Origin: Bacteroidaceae bacterium
GTDB lineage: Bacteria; Bacteroidota; Bacteroidia; Bacteroidales; Bacteroidaceae
Direction: 5' to 3'
DNA length: 64,000 nucleotides
Assembly: GCA_024693505.1 (NCBI GenBank)
Contig: JAILKU010000022.1
Span: forward strand, 1-64,000
Under the pieces are notes generated by a model. The model worked only from the letters and a program-made list of their open reading frames with translations, had not been told where the DNA came from and ran no database searches. This document shows positions 46,481 through 53,752 of the stretch, piece by piece. Made by a program: the position numbers and the translations under genes. Position 1 is the stretch's first letter. Every line of letters begins with the position of its first letter.

Positions 46481-46620
46481 GAGCAGCGAGTGGAAATCAA
46501 GCTTGCTTGAATTTTCCCGAACCGAGAGAGCAGCGAGCGGAGAGTCATGCTTGCATGAACTATCCCGAAGGCTGCGATTAAGCGAGAGGAGAGCCAAACT
46601 TGTTTGAGCTATCCCGAGCG
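46481..46620 (+). repeat. Three tandem approx 48-bp hairpin modules with covarying stems
   Basis: CAAGC-TT-GCTTG, CATGC-TT-GCATG, CAAAC-TT-GTTTG in conserved flanks GAGCAGCGAG/AAGCGAGAGGAGAG...TATCCCGA. Confidence 0.9.
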
Positions 46621-46745
46621 GAAGCAGGCTCGATGCAATCAACCGCGTTCGAGGAAGACAATAAGTCAGTCGTGACAGGAGTCGACCGAAGGTCAATTAT
46701 GAATTAAATATAAATTTTGAATTAATGAACTCAGTTCTATTTGGT

Positions 46746-47084
46746 ATGTCAAAAAAGGTATTACTTGCCCTTGCTCTGATGGGCCTCGCAGCCTGCAGTT
46801 CGGGCAACAAAGAGGAACAACTGGCTTCCCGTATGCTGGGCGACGCACGTTTCGCCCTGCGCCACGGACATTACGATGAGGCGCGAGACAGCATCCTGTC
46901 CATGCGCCGTCAGCATCCCACGGCTCTCCAGGCACGCCGCCAGGCCATTCTCCTGCTCGACAGCATCGAGATGGCTGCTGCTGCCGACAGCCTCAAGCAA
47001 GCCGAGGGACCCGAATGGGAGCGCCTGGACATGAAGGTGAAGTTCTTTGAACGCAAGTTGCAGGAAGACGCAAAGAAGAATTAG
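46746..47084 (+). CDS. Small putative lipoprotein
   Basis: MSKKVLLALALMGLAACSSGNKEEQ lipobox; helical remainder. Confidence 0.75.
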   Translation: MSKKVLLALALMGLAACSSGNKEEQLASRMLGDARFALRHGHYDEARDSILSMRRQHPTALQARRQAILLLDSIEMAAAADSLKQAEGPEWERLDMKVKFFERKLQEDAKKN

Positions 47085-47102
47085 GAGACAGGCGTTTTTG
47101 AG

Positions 47103-48569
47103 ATGAGAAGTATTACGCAGGAAGAGATGAGGCAATTGCTGTCCGCGCCGCTGTTCCACCAGATAGGGCAGACAGCCGACGAGATGGGCGTGGAATGCTA
47201 TGTCGTGGGCGGCTATGTGCGCGACCTCTTCCTCGAGCGCCCCTCTAAGGACATTGACTGTGTCGTCGTGGGCTCCGGAATCCGCGTGGCTGAAGCCCTT
47301 AAGGAGCGGCTGGGCAGCAAGGCACATCTGAGCGTGTTCCGCAACTTCGGCACCGCACAGCTGAAGTTCGGAGGCACCGAGGTCGAATTCGTCGGCGCCC
47401 GCCGCGAGAGCTACAGCCACGACAGCCGCAAGCCTGTCGTGGAGGACGGCACACTGGAGGACGACCTCGACCGCCGCGACTTCACCATCAATGCACTGGC
47501 CGTATGCCTCAATCAGTCGCGCTACGGCGAGCTCATCGACCGCTTCGACGGCCTTCTCGACCTCGAGGACGGCATCATCGCCACACCCCTCGACCCCGAC
47601 ATCACCTTCAGCGACGACCCCCTGCGCATGATGCGCTGCATACGCTTTGCCACCCAGCTCAGGTTCCAGATCGAGGACGAGACGCAGGAGGCACTGGGCA
47701 GGAATGCCGAGCGCATAAAGATCATCTCCCGCGAACGCATTGCCGACGAGCTCAACAAAATCATGCTCAGCCCCATCCCCAGCATAGGCTTCATCGAGAT
47801 GCAGCGCTGCGGCCTGCTCAGCCTGATACTGCCCGAGATTGCCGCCCTCGAGGGCGTCGAGGTCCGCCAGGGACGCGCCCACAAGGACAACTTCTACCAT
47901 ACGCTCGAGGTGCTCGATAACGTGGCCCGAGCCCAGGACGGCACCGATGCCGACGACGAGAAGAGGCTATGGCTGCGCTGGGCGGCACTGCTCCACGACA
48001 TCGGCAAGCCGCGCACCAAGCGATGGGAGAACGCAGGTGGCTGGACATTCCACAACCACAACTACGTGGGCCGCAAGATGGTGGCTCCGCTGTTCCGCCG
48101 CATGAAACTGCCGCTGGACGAGCGACTGGCATACGTCGAGAAGCTCGTCGACCTGCACATGCGACCCATCGTCATTGCCGATGATGTGGTCACCGACTCC
48201 GCCGTCCGCCGCCTCCTCTTCGAGGCCGGGGAGGACATCGACGACCTGATGATGCTCTGCGAAGCCGACATAACCAGCAAGAACCAGCAGCGCAAACGAC
48301 AGTTCCTCGACAACTTCCGCATGGTGCGCGAGAAGCTGGCCGACCTGCAGGCGCGCGACAACTACCGCACCTGGACCAACCCCGTCACGGGCGAGGAGAT
48401 CATGCAGACCCTCGGCCTACCACCCTGCCGCCAGATCGGCATACTGAAGCAGGCCGTCAAGGACGCCATCTGGGACAGCCTCATCCCCAACGATCACGAT
48501 GCCGCCTTCGAATATATGATGAAGAAAGCCGAAGAGATGGGACTCCTGAGTTCAATTCATAATTCATAA
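47103..48569 (+). CDS. cca: CCA tRNA nucleotidyltransferase / poly(A) polymerase family with HD domain
   Basis: 488 aa; VVGGYVRDLFLERPSKDIDCVV, DLDRRDFTINALAV, LLHDIGKPRTKRWE. Confidence 0.93.
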   Translation: MRSITQEEMRQLLSAPLFHQIGQTADEMGVECYVVGGYVRDLFLERPSKDIDCVVVGSGIRVAEALKERLGSKAHLSVFRNFGTAQLKFGGTEVEFVGARRESYSHDSRKPVVEDGTLEDDLDRRDFTINALAVCLNQSRYGELIDRFDGLLDLEDGIIATPLDPDITFSDDPLRMMRCIRFATQLRFQIEDETQEALGRNAERIKIISRERIADELNKIMLSPIPSIGFIEMQRCGLLSLILPEIAALEGVEVRQGRAHKDNFYHTLEVLDNVARAQDGTDADDEKRLWLRWAALLHDIGKPRTKRWENAGGWTFHNHNYVGRKMVAPLFRRMKLPLDERLAYVEKLVDLHMRPIVIADDVVTDSAVRRLLFEAGEDIDDLMMLCEADITSKNQQRKRQFLDNFRMVREKLADLQARDNYRTWTNPVTGEEIMQTLGLPPCRQIGILKQAVKDAIWDSLIPNDHDAAFEYMMKKAEEMGLLSSIHNS

Positions 48570-48592
48570 TTCATAATTCAAAATGCATAATG
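48554..48592. repeat. (AATTCAT)n heptamer repeat overlapping the cca stop codon
   Basis: AATTCAT at 48554, 48561, 48568; cca ends ...SSIHNS*. Confidence 0.95.
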
Positions 48593-48657
48593 CATAATTC
48601 AAAATTTGTAAATTCAAAATTCAAAAATGGGCTGCGCCTTGAACCTCTTGAACGTAT

Positions 48658-48700
48658 GGAGCAGCGAGCGCCATTGAAAGCTTGCTTTCATTTGGCCTAT
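48658..48700 (+). repeat. Single copy of the hairpin module
   Basis: GGAGCAGCGAGCGCCAT TGAAAGC-TT-GCTTTCA TTTGGC. Confidence 0.85.
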
Positions 48701-48740
48701 TATGAATTGTGAATTATGAATTATGAATTAAATAAAGATT

Positions 48741-49403
48741 ATGAATTTCTACTTAAACGCAGTTCTATTTGATTTCGACGGCACCCTGGTGGACACCGAG
48801 GGGCAGTACACCGCATTTTGGGCCGGGGTGGGGAAGGAGTACCTGCCCGACATCCCCGACTTTGCGCAGCTCATAAAGGGGAATACACTCAGGAAGATGT
48901 ACGACACCTACTTCCGCGGCTTCAGCCGGGAACGCCTCAACCGGCTCGACGAGCTCCGGGCCGAGATGGAGCGCAACATGACCTTCCCCCTCATCCCTGG
49001 AGCCGAGGCCTTCGTCAGCGAACTGCATGAGAACGGCGTGCGCACCGCCATTGTCACCAGCTCCGACCGCAGCAAGATGGAGAATCCCTGGCGCAAGATA
49101 CCGGCGTTCATGAGCCTCTTCGACGAGGTGCTCACCGCCGAGGACTTCCGCGAGTCCAAGCCCAGCCCCGAGCCCTACCTCACTGCCGCAGCCCGGCTCG
49201 GAGTGCCCACCACCCAGACCGTCATCTTCGAGGACGCCATTAACGGACTGCGCTCGGCATACGCAACGGGAATGCTGACCGTGGCACTCACTACCGAGAA
49301 TCCGCCCGAGCTGGTAAAACCCCTCTCTCATCACTTCATCCCCGACTTCCGCGAAATGAATATCAGCCTGCTCGAACACTGGCTAAAGGCATTCAACCTT
49401 TAA
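48741..49403 (+). CDS. HAD superfamily phosphatase (beta-phosphoglucomutase-like)
   Basis: 220 aa; VLFDFDGTLVDTEGQY, VTSSDRSKM, KPSPEPYLTAAARLG, FEDAINGLRSA. Confidence 0.92.
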   Translation: MNFYLNAVLFDFDGTLVDTEGQYTAFWAGVGKEYLPDIPDFAQLIKGNTLRKMYDTYFRGFSRERLNRLDELRAEMERNMTFPLIPGAEAFVSELHENGVRTAIVTSSDRSKMENPWRKIPAFMSLFDEVLTAEDFRESKPSPEPYLTAAARLGVPTTQTVIFEDAINGLRSAYATGMLTVALTTENPPELVKPLSHHFIPDFREMNISLLEHWLKAFNL

Positions 49404-49428
49404 AACGGAAATTATGAATTGAACCAAA

Positions 49429-49452
49429 TGCAAAAATGCAAAAATGCAAAAA
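49429..49452. repeat. (TGCAAAAA)3 octamer repeat
   Basis: Units at 49429, 49437, 49445; reverse-complement partner at 50012-50042. Confidence 0.9.
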
Positions 49453-49470
49453 AAAACGGAGCAAATGTGC

Positions 49471-49530
49471 CATATCGTGCCTTATCGTGCCTTATCGCTC
49501 CATATCGTTCCATATCGCGCCGTATCGCTC
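49471..49530. repeat. 10-bp tandem array 1 (CWTATCGYKC-like), six units
   Basis: catatcgtgc cttatcgtgc cttatcgctc catatcgttc catatcgcgc cgtatcgctc. Confidence 0.95.
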
Positions 49531-49531
49531 C

Positions 49532-49562
49532 TCGCGCAAAAAAACTGTTGTATCTTTGCACC
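49532..49562 (+). promoter_or_regulatory. Promoter-like block copy 1 (TCGCGCAAAA...TGTTGTATCTTTGCACC)
   Basis: -7 element TATCTTTG at 49551-49558; paralogous block at 49665-49695. Confidence 0.7.
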
Positions 49563-49570
49563 GCGAATGA

Positions 49571-49664
49571 AGCAATAACGTGCAATACCCTGCAATACCC
49601 TGCAGTACCCTGCAATATCGTGCAATATCGTGCAATACCCTGCAATACCCTGCAATACCCTGCA
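49571..49664. repeat. 10-bp tandem array 2 (TGCAATACCC), eight units plus a degenerate first unit and a partial last unit
   Basis: tgcaataccc at 49581, 49591, 49631, 49641, 49651; tgcagtaccc 49601; tgcaatatcg 49611, 49621. Confidence 0.97.
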
Positions 49665-49695
49665 TCGCGCAAAATAAATGTTGTACCTTTGCACC
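49665..49695 (+). promoter_or_regulatory. Promoter-like block copy 2 (TCGCGCAAAATAAATGTTGTACCTTTGCACC)
   Basis: -7 element TACCTTTG at 49684-49691; same TCGCGC-to-TA distance (19) as copy 1. Confidence 0.7.
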
Positions 49696-49821
49696 AGAAA
49701 AACGTGGACGGCGGCTCGACTTAGTCCGGACAACAACAGAGCTTCCCCACATACCCAACAAAGGTCGGTTACCATATAACCAGTGTTCTTTGACTTAATG
49801 TTACAAACAATACCTTTCAGC

Positions 49822-49887
49822 CGAAGGCGGCAGTAAATTTACCAGACCCGGGTGTAAATTTTACTAGACCCGCCTCGCGTAAGAAAA
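49822..49887. repeat. 22-bp period array, family AGACCCGGGTGTAAATTTTACT
   Basis: Units at 49844 and 49866, with a degenerate unit at 49822. Confidence 0.7.
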
Positions 49888-50011
49888 GACCCTTCCCCAA
49901 GAAGACCCTCCCCCAGCCCCTCCCTTGTAGGGCGGGGAGGGGAATGCTGAGGAAGCTGGAGACGATAGGAGTAGGAATGGGCTGGCGCCGTTGCCACTCT
50001 CTAACAAAATC

Positions 50012-50042
50012 TTTTGCATTTTTGCATTTTTGCATTTTTGCA
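50012..50042. repeat. (TTTTTGCA)n octamer repeat, inverted relative to 49429-49452
   Basis: ttttgcatttttgcatttttgcatttttgca. Confidence 0.9.
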
Positions 50043-50132
50043 CTTAGGTATTTTGCGATTCTTGCTTCCAGGGTAGAGGGCTTGATTGTCGGATCCGGGG
50101 AAGGTGTGGCGCAATCTGATTCAGATACAAAT

Positions 50133-50159
50133 CAGGGGCGTCCGCTTGGGGCGCCCCTG
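50133..50159 (-). terminator. Putative terminator hairpin for the 50197 gene
   Basis: CAGGGGCG (50133-50140) / CGCCCCTG (50152-50159), about 40 bp beyond the stop codon. Confidence 0.55.
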
Positions 50160-50196
50160 GTAGATTATCCGATGGGATTAAGACAGAGTGCAAGAC

Positions 50197-50679
50197 TTAG
50201 AACACGTAGGCAGCGCCGATGGCGATTACGCCGCGGCTACCGTCGGCCCACTGTAACTTACCCTCCAGGTTAGCCTTGAAGTGCTCGCTGAAGTAGTACT
50301 CGAAGCCGCCGCCCAGGTTGAAGCCGATGTTCGTGTCGGAAGTGCTGCCGAAGGGACCCAGGTCCGCCTTCGCGCCCAGCAGAGTCAGACCGGCCAGGGG
50401 ATAGAAATTGAACTTCTCGCTGACGATGGGCACGATGTAGTGCACGTTCAGGTTGAAGTCCCACTCGCTAACCATGTCCTTCTTGAAGAAGTAGTTGAAG
50501 CTGGCTTCGCCGCGCCACTTCTCGGCAAAGCTGTACTGGAACTTGGGGCCGATACCGAAGTTGTTGTAACCGTCCTCAAGACCGATGTTCAGGTTGGCAC
50601 CTACAGACATCTCGCCCTTCTGGGCACTGGCAGTGAAGGCCATCAGCAGACCGACTGCAAAAAACAGGATTTTTTTCAT
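50197..50679 (-). CDS. Small outer-membrane beta-barrel protein
   Basis: MKKILFFAVGLLMAFTASAQKGEMSVGANLNIGLEDGYNNFGIGPKFQYSFAEKWRGEASFNYFFKK. Confidence 0.85.
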   Translation of the reverse strand: MKKILFFAVGLLMAFTASAQKGEMSVGANLNIGLEDGYNNFGIGPKFQYSFAEKWRGEASFNYFFKKDMVSEWDFNLNVHYIVPIVSEKFNFYPLAGLTLLGAKADLGPFGSTSDTNIGFNLGGGFEYYFSEHFKANLEGKLQWADGSRGVIAIGAAYVF

Positions 50680-50708
50680 AATAGTTGTTTTTAAGATGTT
50701 AAACAATG

Positions 50709-50739
50709 CAAAGGTAGGATTATTTCCCGAAACTACAAA
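50709..50739 (-). promoter_or_regulatory. Promoter of the beta-barrel gene
   Basis: Minus: TTTG (50736-50739), N19, TACCTTTG (50709-50716). Confidence 0.75.
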
Positions 50740-50754
50740 GAAAAAGTTGATATA

Positions 50755-50786
50755 TTTGCATTTTCTTTCGTTTTATATTATCTTTG
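50755..50786 (+). promoter_or_regulatory. Promoter of the GH95-like gene
   Basis: TTTG 50755-50758, N20, TATCTTTG 50779-50786. Confidence 0.75.
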
Positions 50787-50858
50787 CACCCGAAAAAGTG
50801 CAGTTTATCCTGCCTGGCGGAGACAAAACACAAATATAACCGATAAAACATAGATACA

Positions 50859-53192
50859 ATGAAAAGAAACACACCTGAATGCATGAGAAGGCGTCTGAAC
50901 GGAACGTCTCTCCGTAGCTCGTTACTTAGTGCGCTCGTCCTGAGCCTTGTCCTGGCCTCGTGCCGGATGCAGGAGCTGGAGGTGGAGCCGTCGCCCGGCG
51001 ACCTGCAGTTTACCGACCTGGCAACGGTATGGGACGAGGCGATGCCCCTGGGCAATGCCACGCTGGGCACCCTCGTCTGGCAGAGGGAGGGCCGCCTGCG
51101 CTTCTCGCTGGACCGCAGCGACCTGTGGGACCTCCGTCCGCTGGACTGTTTCCAGGGTGAGTATTTCTCGTTCGACTGGATAAGCCGGAAGATACGGGAG
51201 AAGGACTATATGCCGGTCGTCAACGAGCTGGAGACGAAGGGGCACAGCAGTCCCGCCCCCTCGAAGATTCCCGGCGCGGCGCTGGAGTTCGACAGCGAGG
51301 GATGGGGGGAGGTCACGCAGTCGCGCCTCTTCCTGAACAATGCGCTGTGCCAGGTCTTGTGGGACAGCGGCATCCGCCTGCAGACGTTCGTCCAGGCCGA
51401 CAGTCCCGTGGGCTGGTTCGTGCTGGAGAATGTCCCCGACTCGCTGCAGCCCCGCCTGATCCCGCCTGCTTACCAGCCCGAGACGAACTCGGCAGGCAAC
51501 GGCGGGCTGGGCGACGCCTCGCTGGCACTCCTGGGATACGAGCAGGGGAAGGTGGAAGCGGGAACGCTAACGGGAACGAAAACGAAAACGGGAACGAAAA
51601 CGAAGGAGGGGCTTATCACCTACCATCAGCCGGGCTGGGGCGGTTTCTTCTATGATGTTGCCGTGGGGTGGAAGCGCGTGGGCAGCGGTATCGTGGGTGC
51701 CTGGAGCATCACCTCCTCGCTGAGCGGTGACCACGCCGAAGAGGTTGTCAGGGAAGCGCTCTGCCAGGGCATCGCGACGGCCTACCGCCGGCACATGGCC
51801 TACTGGACGCCCTACTGGCAGAAGTCGGTGGTGGAGGTGCCCGATACGGTTGTGCAGTATCAGTACGACCGCGAAGTGTATAAGTTCGGCTCGGCCAGCC
51901 GAAGCGATTCCTATCCCATCTCACTGCAGTCGGTATGGACGGCCGACGACGGACGCCTGCCGCCCTGGAAGGGAGACTATCACCACGACCTGAACACGCA
52001 GCTGAGCTACTGGCCTGCCTATAGCGGCAACCGCCTGGACGAGGGGCTGGCCTACCTGAACACCCTCTGGGCGCAGCGCGACGTTCACAAGGAGTTCACC
52101 CGCACGCTCTACGGCAAGGACGGCCTGAACGCACCGGGCACCTGCTCGCTGGACGGGCATGTCATTCCGGGCTGGACGGCCTATACCATGTCGCAGACCA
52201 CCAGTGCCTGGCTCGCCCAGCACTTCTATCTGCACTGGAAGTACTCGGCCGACAATGACTTCCTGGCCGAGCGCGGCTATCCCTACCTGCGCGACGTGGC
52301 TCTCTTCCTGGAGCAGCAGAGCCAGGTGGACGGACAGGGCGTGCGCCGGCTGGAGTTCAGCAGCAGCCCCGAGGTAAACAACAACAGCCTGGAGTCGTGG
52401 TTCTCCGACTTCACGAACTTCGACCTCTCGCTGATGCACTTCGCCTTCCAGGCCGCCGGTGAGATGGCCGACTCGCTGGGCATCCCGACCGAAGCAGCCC
52501 ATTGGCGGGAGCTGGACGCCCAGCTGCCGGGCTATGCCACGGACGAGACGGGGGCGCTCTGCTTTTCTCCCAGCATGCCGTACAATCAGTCGCACCGCCA
52601 TTTCTCCCATGCGATGGCCATTCATCCGCTGGGCCTGATCGACATCAGCCACGGCGAGGAGGAGAAGCGTATCGTAGAAGCCACCCTGGCCAAGCTGCAT
52701 GAGTACGGTCCCGACTGGTGGTGCGGCTACTCCTACTCGTGGCTTGCCAATATGGAGGCCCGGGCTGGTCATGGCAACGAGGCCCGCGAGGCGCTGCGCA
52801 CCTTTGCCCAGTGCTTCGTGCTGCGCAACTCGTTCCATGCCAACGGAGACCAGACGGCCAGCGGGAAGAGTCTCTTCACCTATCGCCCCTTCACGCTGGA
52901 GGGCAACTTCGCTTTTGCCGCCGGCGTGCAGGAGATGCTGCTGCAGAGCCATACGGGCGTCATCAACGTCTTCCCCGCCATCCCCGCCGACTGGAAGGAT
53001 GTCCGCTTCGAACGCCTCCGTGCCCGCGGCGCCTTCCTGGTGTCGGCTGAGATGAAGGAGGGTCGCGTAGCATCGCTCAGCATCCATAGCGAGCGCGGCG
53101 GACTCCTGCGCGTAAGGCATCCGCAGACGGGGCAGGTCATCGAGCGGTCAACGAAGCCGGGCGACGATATCATCATTGACTTGAAGGAATGA
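50859..53192 (+). CDS. Glycoside hydrolase family 95-like lipoprotein
   Basis: 777 aa; WDEAMPLGNATLGTLVW, WWCGYSYSWLANMEARAGHGNEAREAL, EGNFAFAAGVQEMLLQS; lipobox LVLASC. Confidence 0.8.
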   Translation: MKRNTPECMRRRLNGTSLRSSLLSALVLSLVLASCRMQELEVEPSPGDLQFTDLATVWDEAMPLGNATLGTLVWQREGRLRFSLDRSDLWDLRPLDCFQGEYFSFDWISRKIREKDYMPVVNELETKGHSSPAPSKIPGAALEFDSEGWGEVTQSRLFLNNALCQVLWDSGIRLQTFVQADSPVGWFVLENVPDSLQPRLIPPAYQPETNSAGNGGLGDASLALLGYEQGKVEAGTLTGTKTKTGTKTKEGLITYHQPGWGGFFYDVAVGWKRVGSGIVGAWSITSSLSGDHAEEVVREALCQGIATAYRRHMAYWTPYWQKSVVEVPDTVVQYQYDREVYKFGSASRSDSYPISLQSVWTADDGRLPPWKGDYHHDLNTQLSYWPAYSGNRLDEGLAYLNTLWAQRDVHKEFTRTLYGKDGLNAPGTCSLDGHVIPGWTAYTMSQTTSAWLAQHFYLHWKYSADNDFLAERGYPYLRDVALFLEQQSQVDGQGVRRLEFSSSPEVNNNSLESWFSDFTNFDLSLMHFAFQAAGEMADSLGIPTEAAHWRELDAQLPGYATDETGALCFSPSMPYNQSHRHFSHAMAIHPLGLIDISHGEEEKRIVEATLAKLHEYGPDWWCGYSYSWLANMEARAGHGNEAREALRTFAQCFVLRNSFHANGDQTASGKSLFTYRPFTLEGNFAFAAGVQEMLLQSHTGVINVFPAIPADWKDVRFERLRARGAFLVSAEMKEGRVASLSIHSERGGLLRVRHPQTGQVIERSTKPGDDIIIDLKE

Positions 53193-53226
53193 AGCGCCTC
53201 CCCCCGGCGCAACTGACGGCAGGGCT

Positions 53227-53718
53227 TCAGCGCGGGATCTCGATAACCTCGAGGTCCTCGAAGGCGCCGTCGCGGGCGGTGAAGCGGACAAGGGTGCGCA
53301 CCAGGTGCCATCCCTGCAGGCCCGCCGCTCCGGGATTGATATGGAGCAGGCCGAGCCGCTTGTCGTACTGCACCTTCAGGATATGGCTGTGGCCGCTGAT
53401 GAAGAGCTTGGGCGGACGGGCATAGATCTGCTGGCGTATGCCGGGATCGTAGCGGCCCGGATAGCCCCCGATATGGGTCATCAGCACCTCGGCGCCCTCG
53501 CAGTCCCAGCAGAGCTTCACCGGGAACATACGGCGAAGGTCGCCTCCGTCGCAATTACCGCAGACTGCCCGCAGGGGACGGAACTCCTGAAGGCGCAGGG
53601 CAAGCTCGAGCGACCCGATATCGCCGGCATGCCAAATCTCGTCGCACGACTCGAAGTATTCCAGGTATCTGGCATCCCAATAGCCGTGGGTATCACTTAA
53701 AAGACCAATGCGCTTCAA
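53227..53718 (-). CDS. YfcE/MJ0936-type metallophosphoesterase
   Basis: 163 aa; IGLLSDTHGYWD, IWHAGDIGS, VCGNCDGG, FISGHSHI. Confidence 0.92.
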   Translation of the reverse strand: MKRIGLLSDTHGYWDARYLEYFESCDEIWHAGDIGSLELALRLQEFRPLRAVCGNCDGGDLRRMFPVKLCWDCEGAEVLMTHIGGYPGRYDPGIRQQIYARPPKLFISGHSHILKVQYDKRLGLLHINPGAAGLQGWHLVRTLVRFTARDGAFEDLEVIEIPR

Positions 53719-53752
53719 CTTTTTTTAATTCATAATTCATAATTCAAAAGGT

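Noticed and set aside
49471-49664. CRISPR-like array
   Set aside because: Contiguous 10-bp units with no spacers and no cas genes in the window
49419-49775. ORFs rich in CNTLQYPA or CRVLQGIAGY repeats
   Set aside because: Direct translation of the 10-bp tandem arrays; present in several frames and both strands, so best treated as artefacts
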